Shown: positions 1-8,259 of the stretch, one piece after another
Layout: the number at the start of each line of letters is the position of its first letter
Position numbering within the stretch: the first letter of the stretch is position 1
DNA from: Pantoea deleyi
GTDB taxonomy: Bacteria; Pseudomonadota; Gammaproteobacteria; Enterobacterales; Enterobacteriaceae
Assembly: GCF_022647325.1 (NCBI RefSeq)
Contig: NZ_CP071405.1
Span: 3,348,001-3,412,000, forward strand
Length of the DNA stretch: 64,000 nucleotides
Reading direction: 5' to 3'
Position numbers and translations under genes: made by a program
The notes under the pieces: generated by a model
The model's input: only the letters and a program-made list of their open reading frames with translations
Database searches by the model: none
Told to the model about the DNA's origin: nothing

Positions 1-33
1 CTGGTCACGCGTCAGGGGTAAACGGGTTTTCAT
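1..33 (-). CDS. Fourth gene of the deoxyribose operon, first 11 codons only
   Basis: An ATG at 33-31 opens a frame reading MKTRLPLTRDQ that runs off the left edge. A strong ribosome binding site (GGAGGAG) lies 5 bases before it, inside the end of the permease gene, and the permease stop overlaps this start as ATGA, so the two are translationally coupled. In the deoQKPX loci of pathogenic E. coli and Salmonella a fourth gene (deoX, described as a mutarotase-like protein) sits here. Eleven residues are too few to identify it, so the position is the only support for that idea. Confidence 0.55.
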   Translation of the reverse strand, partial: MKTRLPLTRDQ

Positions 34-1355
34 GGCAACTCCTCCACCAGACGCCCGCCTGCAACCGGCTGCTTTTTATGACGCAGCTCGCCATAGAAAT
101 AGAAGCCGACCCAGGCGAAGCAGAGCAGCGACACGCCAAACGCCAGCTGCATCGATCCCAGGGAGTCAGAGACCAGCCCCTGCAGCGCCGGAACGAAGGC
201 GGCGCCCACAATCGCCATCACGATAAACGCACCCGCGACCTCGGTATATCTGTTGTCTACCGTCGCCAGCGTGCCTGCGTAAATGGTGGCCCAGCAGGGG
301 CCAAACAGCACGCTGACAAACACGGCGGCGTACACGGCGGTGAAGTCCGGCACCAGCATCACATAGGCCAGCGTCAGCACGCCCAGCACGGAATAGGCAA
401 TCAGCACCTTCTCGGCCCGGAAACGGGTCATCAGGAAATTCGCCACGAACTTGCCGATAAAGAAGCAGATGAAGCTGTAGATCATAAAGTTAGAGGCGTG
501 ACGTTCATTGGCCGCGCCCAGCGTCAGCGCCAGACGAATCGTAAATGACCAGACCGCCACCTGCATGCCAACATAGAGAAACTGGGTCACGATCCCGCGT
601 TTAAAGTGGCGATTGCTGGCCAGATAGCGGAAGGTCTCACCCAGTGACGGGCGCGATTTCGCGTGGCTGTCCGGCTTGCAGTGCGGATAGCGGGTGAACA
701 TAAACAGCAGCATCACGACCACCAGCACCATTACCAGATACTTGTACGGCTCCAGCGTGTGTTCCAGCATGGTCAGCCGGAACGCATGTACCTGCTCCGC
801 CGTCATGCCCGCCATCTGGCTCTCCAGGCTGCCGCCATCCTGAAACACCAGATATTTGCCCAGCACAATCCCCATCAGCGCACCAACCGGATAGAAGGTC
901 TGGCTGACGTTGAGCCGCAGCGTGGCGTGATCACGATGACCAATCATCGAACTGTAGGTATTGGCCGCGGTTTCCAGAAAGCTCAGGCCAATGGCGATGG
1001 CAAAAATCGCCGCCAGGAACATGGTGTAGGTCGCCATGTGCGACGCCGGATAAAAGGCGATGCAGCCTGCAATGTAGAGCGCCAGGCCGATCATAATCGC
1101 CATCTTGTAGCTGGTCTTGCGGATCACCAGCGAGGCCGGGATCGCAATCAGAAAATAGCCGCCATAGAAGGCGCTCTGCACCAGCGCACTGGCGAAGTCG
1201 CTGAGGGCAAAGACGCTTTTAAACTGGGTGATCAGAATATCGTTGAGACTCGCCGCACAGCCCCATAGCGGAAAGAGGCATGACAGCAGGATGAACTGAA
1301 ACAGCGGCGTTTTATTCAGATAGCCATCAGATTGCTGAACTATTTTCTGTTGCAT
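30..1355 (-). CDS. deoP: FucP-type MFS permease, probable 2-deoxy-D-ribose transporter
   Basis: A 441-residue inner-membrane protein with about twelve hydrophobic segments, of the fucose permease (FucP) branch of the major facilitator superfamily; proton-coupled sugar uptake is expected. The early stretch with LFPLWGCAASLND and the repeated short Gly/Ala-rich helices fit the family. It starts 9 bases after deoK and its stop overlaps the next start, so it belongs to the deoK operon. In the known deoQKP loci the permease beside deoK is FucP-like and carries deoxyribose, which is why that substrate is proposed. Fucose or ribose cannot be excluded from sequence alone. Confidence 0.8.
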   Translation of the reverse strand: MQQKIVQQSDGYLNKTPLFQFILLSCLFPLWGCAASLNDILITQFKSVFALSDFASALVQSAFYGGYFLIAIPASLVIRKTSYKMAIMIGLALYIAGCIAFYPASHMATYTMFLAAIFAIAIGLSFLETAANTYSSMIGHRDHATLRLNVSQTFYPVGALMGIVLGKYLVFQDGGSLESQMAGMTAEQVHAFRLTMLEHTLEPYKYLVMVLVVVMLLFMFTRYPHCKPDSHAKSRPSLGETFRYLASNRHFKRGIVTQFLYVGMQVAVWSFTIRLALTLGAANERHASNFMIYSFICFFIGKFVANFLMTRFRAEKVLIAYSVLGVLTLAYVMLVPDFTAVYAAVFVSVLFGPCWATIYAGTLATVDNRYTEVAGAFIVMAIVGAAFVPALQGLVSDSLGSMQLAFGVSLLCFAWVGFYFYGELRHKKQPVAGGRLVEELP

Positions 1356-1364
1356 AGCAGAACC

Positions 1365-2282
1365 TCAGTTACGGTTGAGAAAACGCTGGAAAGCCGCTGT
1401 GTCAGGGTAAGCACGCTGGGTGCCACGCCCGGTGACGCTGCAGGCAGCATAGGCAGACGCCTGCGTCATGGCCGCGGCCACATCGCCGGTTTCGGTCAGC
1501 AGAACCGCAAAGCAGCCGATAAAGGCATCGCCCGCGCCGCTGGTGTCCACCGCCTGAACCGGCGTGGCGGCCACACGATGTACCCGATCGCCGCTCATCC
1601 AGACCGATCCCCGGCTGCCCAGGGTGATAATCAGATTTTTGAGTCCACGCTTCAGCAGCGACTGACCGGCACGCATCACCTCTTCATCGCTGCTGACCGG
1701 CAGGCCGGTCAGGATCTCCAGCTCGGTTTCATTGGGCATGAAGAAGTCACATTTGCAGGCATAGTCGATGTCCAGCGTCGCGACGGCCGGAGCCGGATTG
1801 AGGATCACCCGAATCTCATGCTGGCGGGCAAAATCGATGGCGTAGTAGACCGTTTCCAGCGGGATCTCGAGCTGCAGGATAATCAGCGTGCAGGCTTTCA
1901 GGGCTTCTGCCGCGTCGTCGATATCTGCCGGCTTCAGTTGCTGGTTGGCGCCTTTGATAATCAGAATGCGGTTCTGCGACTGGTCATCAACAAAAATGGG
2001 CGCCACGCCGCTGGAGGTTCCTGAGGCGGTGGTCACAAAGCGCGTGTCGACCCCCTGCTGTTGCAGATTCGCCACAGTGCTGGGCGCGAAGAGATCGTCA
2101 CCGACCTTGCTGACCATCATCACGCGGCCGCCCATTTTCGCCGCCGCAACCGCCTGATTTGCGCCTTTGCCGCCGCAGCCGATGGCAAAGTCGGGGGCTT
2201 CGAGGGTTTCGCCCGCTTTCGGCAGGCTGTTGGTATAAGTAATCAGATCGACCATGTTTGAGCCGATCACCGCGATTGTCAT
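1365..2282 (-). CDS. deoK: PfkB-family sugar kinase, deoxyribokinase
   Basis: A 305-residue ribokinase-fold enzyme. The N-terminal sugar-binding signature GCGGKGANQAV is at residues 35-45 and the ATP/catalytic signature DTSGAGDAF starts at Asp246, with Asp252 as the likely catalytic base. The opening MTIAVIGSNMVDLITYTN and the segment ACKCDFFMPNETELEILTG closely resemble Salmonella and E. coli DeoK from memory, more than RbsK. The product deoxyribose-5-phosphate would be split by DeoC aldolase, whose gene is not in this window. First gene of a deoK-deoP-(fourth gene) operon, divergent from the repressor. Ribokinase activity remains an alternative. Confidence 0.85.
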   Translation of the reverse strand: MTIAVIGSNMVDLITYTNSLPKAGETLEAPDFAIGCGGKGANQAVAAAKMGGRVMMVSKVGDDLFAPSTVANLQQQGVDTRFVTTASGTSSGVAPIFVDDQSQNRILIIKGANQQLKPADIDDAAEALKACTLIILQLEIPLETVYYAIDFARQHEIRVILNPAPAVATLDIDYACKCDFFMPNETELEILTGLPVSSDEEVMRAGQSLLKRGLKNLIITLGSRGSVWMSGDRVHRVAATPVQAVDTSGAGDAFIGCFAVLLTETGDVAAAMTQASAYAACSVTGRGTQRAYPDTAAFQRFLNRN

Positions 2283-2315
2283 AACGGTTTCTCCCGGATG
2301 TGTTGCCAGCTTAAA

Positions 2316-2331
2316 TGTTAATAAATTAACA
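2316..2331. promoter_or_regulatory. DeoR-type operator, proximal to deoK
   Basis: TGTTAATAAATTAACA is a near-perfect palindrome with the architecture TGTTA-N6-TAACA, the same as the E. coli DeoR operator (TGTTAGAATTCTAACA). It lies about 34 bases before the deoK start codon. Together with the matching site at 2422-2437 it is the likely target of the adjacent DeoR-family repressor. Binding is inferred from the motif only. Confidence 0.65.
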
Positions 2332-2355
2332 ATAACCTTTCTTAAAGGTTAAATA

Positions 2356-2371
2356 TGTGACAAAAACCACA
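2356..2371. promoter_or_regulatory. CRP-like site upstream of deoK
   Basis: TGTGACAAAAACCACA matches the CRP half-sites TGTGA-N6-TCACA with one mismatch. It sits between the two DeoR-like operators and roughly 75-90 bases upstream of deoK, a plausible position for catabolite activation of a sugar operon. Confidence 0.5.
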
Positions 2372-2421
2372 TCCTGAAGCGGCAGGCGACCCGACCTTTC
2401 GGCGATAAACGGGCAAGGGAG

Positions 2422-2437
2422 TGTTACTATTATAACA
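2422..2437. promoter_or_regulatory. DeoR-type operator, distal to deoK
   Basis: TGTTACTATTATAACA repeats the TGTTA-N6-TAACA pattern of the site at 2316-2331. Start-to-start distance is 106 bp, close to ten helical turns, so the two could be bridged by one repressor oligomer, as is known for DeoR at the E. coli deo promoters. It could control either divergent gene. Confidence 0.6.
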
Positions 2438-2673
2438 AGATAACATCACCGTCCATGCGGGCGAGACTTATCTCCCCGCCTGTATGCGGTCGTGGTGTGA
2501 CACGACGCTGACCGCGCAGCGCAGGTTTGCGGCCCTTACGGATTGCGGGTAAGATTGATTGCCAGCCTGGCGGATGAGACGCAACTCATTCAAATCTGTG
2601 AGGTTTGTCGCGATATAACGCCGGTTACGGCGTCCTTGTTCCGCACTGCAGGATAGGTAACAGAGAGATGACC

Positions 2674-3438
2674 ATGGAAACCCGGCGCGACGAACGCATT
2701 CACAAGCTGACGCAGGCGCTGAAACGCACCGATAAACTGCATCTGAAAGATGCGGCTCAGCTGCTGGGCGTCTCAGAGATGACGGTGCGGCGCGACTTAA
2801 CCGAACCGGCTTCCAGTATCGTTCTGCTGGGCGGCTATATCGTCAGCGATCCGAAAAGTCACGCCAGCCACTATTTTGTCAGCGATCAGCATGGGCAGAA
2901 TGCCGCCCGAAAACAGCGGCTGGCCCAGGCTGCGGCGAGCCTGATCGTGGAGAACGATACGGTCTTTTTTGACTGCGGCACCACCCTGCCCTACATCGTG
3001 GATGCGATCCCCGATACCCTCGCGTTTACCGCCATCTGCTGCGCCATGAACACCTTTCTGACGCTGAAAGAGAAACCGGCCTGCAACGTGATCCTCAGCG
3101 GCGGTGAATTTCACGCTGACAATGCCCTGTTTACGCCGATTGGCGTGCACACCATCCTGGATGATCTCTGTCCGACGCTGGCCTTTATCTCTGCCGCAGG
3201 CATCGACAAAGATCAGGGCGCGACCTGCTACAACACCAATGAGCTGATGATGAAGCATCACGCCATGCTGCGCGCCCGGAAGTCGGTGCTGGTGGCTGAC
3301 AGCAGCAAATATGGCAAGGTGCTGCCCGCCCGTATCGCCGAGCTGCAGCGTTTTGATCTGCTGGTCAGCGACAGCGCGCCCGATCAGGCATTGCAACACT
3401 GGCTGACGCAGCAGGCGATACCGCTGCGCCTGCCCTGA
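2674..3438 (+). CDS. deoQ: DeoR-family repressor of the deoxyribose locus
   Basis: About 254 residues: an N-terminal winged helix (METRRDERIHKL, then LHLKDAAQLLGVSEMTVRRDL as recognition region) followed by a DeoR sugar-phosphate sensor domain with the DCGTT motif and a C-terminal PARIAELQRFDLLVSD segment. It closely resembles E. coli DeoR along its length. The frame is open from 2605, but the DeoR family begins METRR; GAGAG at 2663-2667 sits 6 bases before ATG 2674, while ATG 2668 directly abuts it, so 2674 is preferred. Divergent from deoK, with two DeoR-like operators between them. The effector is probably deoxyribose or its 5-phosphate (inference). Confidence 0.8.
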   Translation: METRRDERIHKLTQALKRTDKLHLKDAAQLLGVSEMTVRRDLTEPASSIVLLGGYIVSDPKSHASHYFVSDQHGQNAARKQRLAQAAASLIVENDTVFFDCGTTLPYIVDAIPDTLAFTAICCAMNTFLTLKEKPACNVILSGGEFHADNALFTPIGVHTILDDLCPTLAFISAAGIDKDQGATCYNTNELMMKHHAMLRARKSVLVADSSKYGKVLPARIAELQRFDLLVSDSAPDQALQHWLTQQAIPLRLP

Positions 3439-3616
3439 TCCCCGCCTCTGCCGCCTGTCCGCCAGGCGGTGATGAAATCAGACGCTGACGCTCTGCGCCG
3501 TCCGCCATTCCCTTCGCGGGGTAATATTCGCCGCCCCCCGGCTGGGATTAGACGGTGAAAAAGGCTAAACTTCGACATCATTCCAACGACCAACAGACCC
3601 AGAGGCTCAAACCAAC

Positions 3617-5284
3617 GTGGCTCAATTCGTCTATAGCATGCATCGCGTCGGCAAAGTGGTTCCGCCGAAGCGTCATATCCTGAAAAACATCTCGCTCAGC
3701 TTCTTCCCAGGCGCAAAAATCGGCGTCCTCGGTCTGAACGGTGCGGGTAAATCTACCCTGCTGCGCATCATGGCCGGCATCGATAAAGATATCGAAGGGG
3801 AAGCGCGTCCACAGCCCGGCATCAAGATTGGCTACCTGCCGCAGGAGCCGCAGCTGAACCTTGAACACACCGTGCGTGAGTCGGTGGAAGAGGCGATGTC
3901 CGAAGTGGTTGGCGCCCTGAAACGCCTCGACGAAGTCTACGCCCTGTACGCCGAAGAGGATGCAGACTTCGACAAGCTGGCCGCTGAACAGGGTCGTCTG
4001 GAAGAGATTATCCAGGCGCACGACGGTCACAACCTGAATACGCAGCTGGAACGTGCGGCCGATGCGCTGCGTCTGCCAGACTGGGACGCGAAAATCGCGA
4101 ACCTGTCCGGTGGTGAACGCCGCCGCGTTGCCCTCTGCCGCCTGCTGCTGGAAAAACCAGACATGCTGCTGCTGGACGAACCGACCAACCACCTGGACGC
4201 CGAGTCTGTCGCCTGGCTGGAGCGCTTCCTGCATGACTTCGAAGGCACCGTCGTGGCGATTACGCACGACCGTTACTTCCTGGATAACGTGGCGGGCTGG
4301 ATTCTGGAGCTGGACCGCGGCGAAGGCATTCCGTGGGAAGGCAACTACTCCTCCTGGCTGGAGCAGAAAGATGCGCGTCTGGCACAGGAAGCCTCTACCG
4401 AAGCCGCTCGCCGTAAGTCGATCGAGAAAGAGCTGGAGTGGGTGCGTCAGGGGACCAAAGGCCGTCAGTCTAAAGGCAAAGCCCGTCTGGCACGCTTCGA
4501 AGAGCTGAACAACACGGACTACCAGAAGCGTAACGAAACCAACGAACTGTTCATTCCGCCAGGTGCCCGTCTGGGTGACAAAGTGCTGGAAGTCAGCAAC
4601 CTGCGTAAATCGTACGGCGATCGTGTGCTGATTGATGACCTCTCCTTCTCCGTGCCGAAGGGTGCGATTGTCGGGATCATCGGTCCGAACGGCGCGGGTA
4701 AATCGACGCTGTTCCGTATGATGTCCGGTCAGGAACAGCCTGATTCCGGCAGCATCGTGCTGGGTGAAACCGTGAAGCTGGCCTCCGTCGATCAGTTCCG
4801 TGACAGCATGGATAACGCCAAAACCGTATGGGAAGAGGTTTCCGGCGGTCAGGACATCATGCGTATCGGTAACACCGAGATGCCAAGCCGCGCCTATGTC
4901 GGCCGCTTCAACTTCAAAGGCGTCGATCAGGGTAAGCGCGTCGGTGAACTGTCGGGCGGTGAACGCGGTCGTCTGCACCTGGCGAAACTGCTGCAGGTAG
5001 GCGGCAACATGCTGCTTCTCGATGAGCCAACCAACGACCTGGACATCGAAACCCTGCGCGCGCTGGAAAACGCCCTGCTGGAGTTCCCGGGCTGTGCCAT
5101 GGTGATCTCGCATGACCGCTGGTTCCTGGACCGTATCGCGACTCACATTCTGGATTATCAGGATGAGGGTAAAATTGAATTCTTCGAAGGTAACTTTACC
5201 GAATATGAAGAGTACAAGAAGCGTACCCTCGGCGCAGACGCGCTGGAGCCGAAGCGCATCAAGTACAAGCGTATGACGAAGTAA
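3617..5284 (+). CDS. ettA: Energy-dependent translational throttle EttA (ABC-F ATPase)
   Basis: A soluble 555-residue ABC-F protein, the same length as E. coli EttA. Two ATPase domains are visible: Walker [10 protein letters not shown] at about residues 39-47 with LSGGE and [11 protein letters not shown], and Walker [10 protein letters not shown] at about 356-364 with LSGGERGRL and [11 protein letters not shown]. The Arg/Lys-rich interdomain linker ([16 protein letters not shown]) is typical. EttA binds the ribosomal E site and gates entry into elongation according to the ATP/ADP ratio. The start is GTG. In E. coli ettA lies next to nadR and slt; here a 3-kb accessory block separates it from nadR and the deo locus replaces slt. 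Confidence 0.97.
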   Translation: MAQFVYSMHRVGKVVPPKRHILKNISLSFFPGAKIGVLGLNGAGKSTLLRIMAGIDKDIEGEARPQPGIKIGYLPQEPQLNLEHTVRESVEEAMSEVVGALKRLDEVYALYAEEDADFDKLAAEQGRLEEIIQAHDGHNLNTQLERAADALRLPDWDAKIANLSGGERRRVALCRLLLEKPDMLLLDEPTNHLDAESVAWLERFLHDFEGTVVAITHDRYFLDNVAGWILELDRGEGIPWEGNYSSWLEQKDARLAQEASTEAARRKSIEKELEWVRQGTKGRQSKGKARLARFEELNNTDYQKRNETNELFIPPGARLGDKVLEVSNLRKSYGDRVLIDDLSFSVPKGAIVGIIGPNGAGKSTLFRMMSGQEQPDSGSIVLGETVKLASVDQFRDSMDNAKTVWEEVSGGQDIMRIGNTEMPSRAYVGRFNFKGVDQGKRVGELSGGERGRLHLAKLLQVGGNMLLLDEPTNDLDIETLRALENALLEFPGCAMVISHDRWFLDRIATHILDYQDEGKIEFFEGNFTEYEEYKKRTLGADALEPKRIKYKRMTK

Positions 5285-5291
5285 GCGTGTC

Positions 5292-5325
5292 AGAGGGAGG
5301 CTCCGGTCTCCCTCTTCCGCTTTTC
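5292..5325 (+). terminator. Terminator after ettA
   Basis: An 8-bp perfect stem (AGAGGGAG with CTCCCTCT) around an 8-base loop, followed by TCCGCTTTT. It lies 8 bases past the ettA stop and separates ettA from the Fic pair. The U-tract is short. Confidence 0.55.
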
Positions 5326-5354
5326 ATTCTGTTCGCTACAGAGGTCTGAATCTG

Positions 5355-5519
5355 ATGAAAAAAACAGCCAGGGCATCAACATCGAAAAAAGCAGAAGCGA
5401 TTTTTGAGGCGACGAAAGTGGCTAACTTTGCCGCCAGTTCGCGCCTTGAGGGAATCTATATCTCTGCTGACAGTAAATTATTAACGCTGGAAGAGATCCG
5501 ACGCCGCTATAAACAGTAA
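5355..5519 (+). CDS. Fic antitoxin, small YhfG/VbhA-like class I inhibitor
   Basis: A 54-residue basic protein starting MKKTARASTSKKAEAIFEAT. Residues 28-33 read SSRLEG, matching the (S/T)xxxE(G/N) inhibitory motif; in class I Fic antitoxins the Glu pushes into the Fic active site and blocks productive ATP binding. It ends 3 bases before the fic start, the usual antitoxin-toxin arrangement. The following segment ending LTLEEIRRRYK fits a YhfG-type fold. The family assignment rests on this motif and position, not on a search. Confidence 0.75.
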   Translation: MKKTARASTSKKAEAIFEATKVANFAASSRLEGIYISADSKLLTLEEIRRRYKQ

Positions 5520-5522
5520 CAG

Positions 5523-6134
5523 GTGGCGAAGGTGAATCGTTATCAGGTCTGGCGGGATCACTACTGTTACCCCGATTCAGATGTGCTGATCAATCGTTAT
5601 AATATCCGCGATCAGATCCTGCTTGATCAGGCTGAACGTGATGTCACCGCACTGACTATTCATACGATTACGCTTTCACATCCTCCCTTTTCCCTCCGGA
5701 CCTTGTGCCATATTCATTATTGCCTGTTTAACGAACTTTACAGCTGGGCAGGAAAAATACGCGATATCTCCATCAGCAAAGGCCAGACGCGATTTTGCCA
5801 GCCCGCTTTTATTGCGCGGGAAGCAGACCGTTTATTTACGAAAATGGCGCATGAGAAACTCTTCTCCCAGCCTGATCATGCGGCTTTCTGTTATCAGGTT
5901 GCCTGGTACTATTGCGAGTTAAATATTCTGCATCCCTTTCGCGAAGGTAATGGCCGTGCACTGCGCATCCTGTTTGAACATATTATTCTGCATGCAGGCT
6001 ATCAGGTCAGCTGGGAAGGTCTGAGCGCCAGCGACTGGTTAGCCGCTAATATTGCCGGTTATCAATCCGGCCCTGAAAAAATGGCAGCTTTATTTCTCCG
6101 CCATATCCAGCCGCTCAGCGATAAAACGCCCTGA
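5523..6134 (+). CDS. fic: Fic-domain adenylyltransferase toxin
   Basis: 203 residues, close in size to E. coli Fic (200). The catalytic loop HPFREGNGRALR at residues 137-148 carries the His needed for AMP transfer and the phosphate-binding Asn and Arg. The flap segment around GKIRDISISKGQTRF should position the target side chain. Such enzymes transfer AMP to a hydroxyl of a target protein. The start is GTG, 3 bases after the antitoxin stop; an in-frame GTG at 5532 is possible. Its 3' end overlaps the convergent LysR gene by 20 bases. Intact, with all motif residues present, so likely active when freed from the antitoxin. Confidence 0.9.
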   Translation: MAKVNRYQVWRDHYCYPDSDVLINRYNIRDQILLDQAERDVTALTIHTITLSHPPFSLRTLCHIHYCLFNELYSWAGKIRDISISKGQTRFCQPAFIAREADRLFTKMAHEKLFSQPDHAAFCYQVAWYYCELNILHPFREGNGRALRILFEHIILHAGYQVSWEGLSASDWLAANIAGYQSGPEKMAALFLRHIQPLSDKTP

Positions 6135-7011
6135 ATACCGGAGACTGCAGCGCAAACTCAATAAAGCGCGCCAGCGCAGGCGACTGCAGTTTGCGGCCCG
6201 GATAGACCAGCCACAGCTCATTGCCTTCGACCTCCCATTCCGGTAACACCGGCACCAGCCGGGGATCGGCCATCGGCCCGTCGATCAGGAAGTGCGGCAG
6301 CAGCGTGATGCCCGCATCGCCCAGCGCCGATTCGCGCGCGTAGAGCAGATTGTCCGTGAGGTGGCCTGGCGGCAGCAGCCAGCGATAGAACTCTTCGTCA
6401 CGCTGCAGCACCCATTCATTCCAGGCGCGGTGCGCAATACAGCGATGGGCCGACAGCTGCTGGGGATGGAGCAGCGGAGGATGCTGGTCGAGATAGTGCT
6501 GCGAAGCAACCAGCCGTCGCGGGCAGTTGCCTATCCGGCGGCCAATCAGCGAGGACTCCTGCGGCTGACCCGTGCGCAGCGCCACATCAAACCCCTCCTG
6601 CACCAGGTCACGCATCTCATCCGATATCGACACATCCAGCGTCACATCAGGATAAAGGCGCAGAAATGCCGCGTTGCAGCGCGCCAGCAGCGTGGCGCCG
6701 ATGCCCGCCGGACTGGTGATACGCAGGCGGCCACTGGGGTTGTCACGCAGGCTGGCAATCGCCTGATCGGCGCGTTCACTGGCCTGCATCATCTCCTGGC
6801 AGTGCAGCAGATAGCGCTCACCGGCAAAGGTCAGATTGAGCTGGCGGGTGGTGCGGTTCAGCAGCCGGATCCCCAGCCGCTGCTCCAGCTGGCTGATGCG
6901 CTGGCTGACGCTCGATTTCGGCAGACCGGCCCGTTCCGCCGCGCCGGTAAAGCTGCCGCACTCCGCCACCAGCGCGAAAAGCGCCATATCCTGCCACTGC
7001 CGAAAGGCCAT
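6115..7011 (-). CDS. LysR-family transcriptional regulator
   Basis: 298 residues with an N-terminal winged helix (LVAECGSFTGAAERAGLPKSS then SVSQRISQLEQRLGIRLL) and a LysR substrate-binding domain starting near residue 90. It is divergent from the alcohol dehydrogenase-like gene about 200 bp away, the classic arrangement for a LysR regulator and its target. The sequence resembles the YafC/DmlR subgroup. The effector is unknown. Confidence 0.85.
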   Translation of the reverse strand: MAFRQWQDMALFALVAECGSFTGAAERAGLPKSSVSQRISQLEQRLGIRLLNRTTRQLNLTFAGERYLLHCQEMMQASERADQAIASLRDNPSGRLRITSPAGIGATLLARCNAAFLRLYPDVTLDVSISDEMRDLVQEGFDVALRTGQPQESSLIGRRIGNCPRRLVASQHYLDQHPPLLHPQQLSAHRCIAHRAWNEWVLQRDEEFYRWLLPPGHLTDNLLYARESALGDAGITLLPHFLIDGPMADPRLVPVLPEWEVEGNELWLVYPGRKLQSPALARFIEFALQSPVFRAFYR

Positions 7012-7212
7012 TGTTCACCTCAGACGAACACTCTATGAAAGATTGTCCATCTTATCACCGCTAAATCCTGGTTCTACACTTAAAGCCGGTTCTGAAAGAT
7101 TCGCCATTCGGCCATGTGAAGCGTGGCGCAGCCCGACAGCGGGTTGCCGCGCCACGGTCAGCATGGCAGAGACACGTTCCAGGCTGAGAGCCTGATTAAA
7201 CAGGAAAATGCT

Positions 7213-8214
7213 ATGTCTATTCGCGCTATCGCAGTTAATCCGGAAAGTCCTGAAAACTTCACTGAGATTTTCCCTGAATCCCTGACGCCCGGTGAGTATG
7301 ACCTGCGTGTCGAAGTGAAAGCGGCGTCGGTCAACCCGGTCGACACCAAAGTACATAAAGGGGCGATGAAAAATGGCCTTGAGCAGCCGCGCATTCTCGG
7401 CTGGGACGCCAGCGGCGTGGTGCTGGAAGTCGGCAGCAAAGTCAGCAACTTTAAGCCTGGCGACGAAGTCTTCTATGCCGGCGACCTGACCCGTCCGGGC
7501 AGCAACAGCACCGAGCAGCTGGTGGATTCACGTATCACCGGCCACAAGCCGGAGAGCCTGGACTGGGCGCAGTCGGCAGCGATCCCGCTGACCGCCCTGA
7601 CCGCCTGGGAAGGATTGTTTGAGCGACTGAACCTGGAGCACGCCACGGCCGATCAGACGCTGCTGATCGTCGGCGGCGCGGGCGGCGTCGGATCGCTGGC
7701 GATCCCGCTGGCGAAGCTACGCAGCAAGGTGCAGATCATCGCGACCGCCTCGCGTGAAGATTCCGCGCAGTGGTGCCGCGATCGCGGAGCCGATCGGGTG
7801 ATCAACTACAAAGATATGGTCGGCGAGCTGGAGAAACAGGGGATTAAGCAGGTTGATTACATCTTCTGCCTGAATGACACCGACGGTCACTGGGAAACCA
7901 TGGCTAAACTGATCGCCCCGCAGGGCCATATCTGCACCATCGTCGAAAACGAACATCCGCTGTCGATGGATCAGCTGAAACTGAAGAGCGCCGCGCTGCA
8001 CTTCGAGCTGATGTATACCCGCAGCATGTTCAACACGCCGGATATGGCGCGCCAGGGCGAGATTCTGGATGCGGTGTCGGCGCTGCTGGATGAGGGGAAA
8101 CTGCAGACGACGCTGAGCGAGACGCTGCACGGCCTGAGCGTAGAGACGCTGAAAGCCGCTCATCAGCGGGTGCTGGAAGGCCACATGCGCGGTAAAGTGG
8201 TGATGGTCTATTAA
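7213..8214 (+). CDS. Zinc-type alcohol dehydrogenase-like / quinone oxidoreductase-family reductase
   Basis: 333 residues of the medium-chain dehydrogenase/reductase superfamily. The GroES-like N-terminal part contains VKAASVNPVDTKVHKG and LGWDASGVV; the Rossmann fold begins at GGAGGVGS near residue 154 and should bind NAD(P)H. The Cys/His ligands of catalytic or structural zinc are not evident, so a zinc-free NADPH-dependent reductase is more likely despite the family name. ATG 7213 is chosen because AGGAAAA precedes it. Probably controlled by the divergent LysR gene; substrate unknown. Confidence 0.85.
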   Translation: MSIRAIAVNPESPENFTEIFPESLTPGEYDLRVEVKAASVNPVDTKVHKGAMKNGLEQPRILGWDASGVVLEVGSKVSNFKPGDEVFYAGDLTRPGSNSTEQLVDSRITGHKPESLDWAQSAAIPLTALTAWEGLFERLNLEHATADQTLLIVGGAGGVGSLAIPLAKLRSKVQIIATASREDSAQWCRDRGADRVINYKDMVGELEKQGIKQVDYIFCLNDTDGHWETMAKLIAPQGHICTIVENEHPLSMDQLKLKSAALHFELMYTRSMFNTPDMARQGEILDAVSALLDEGKLQTTLSETLHGLSVETLKAAHQRVLEGHMRGKVVMVY

Positions 8215-8220
8215 TGTCCC

Positions 8221-8249
8221 GATCCGGCTGCCAGACGGCAGACCGGATC
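8221..8249. terminator. Strong hairpin between converging genes
   Basis: GATCCGG-CTGCC pairs with GGCAG-A-CCGGATC (12 bp, one bulged base, 4-base loop) in the 45-bp gap between the dehydrogenase-like gene and nadR. There is no U-tract on either strand, so termination is a guess from position. Confidence 0.35.
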
Positions 8250-8259
8250 ACCGCAGGCG

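Noticed and set aside
5341..5520. Region after ettA as non-coding
   Set aside because: It holds an intact 54-codon gene with the Fic inhibitory motif and tight spacing to fic.
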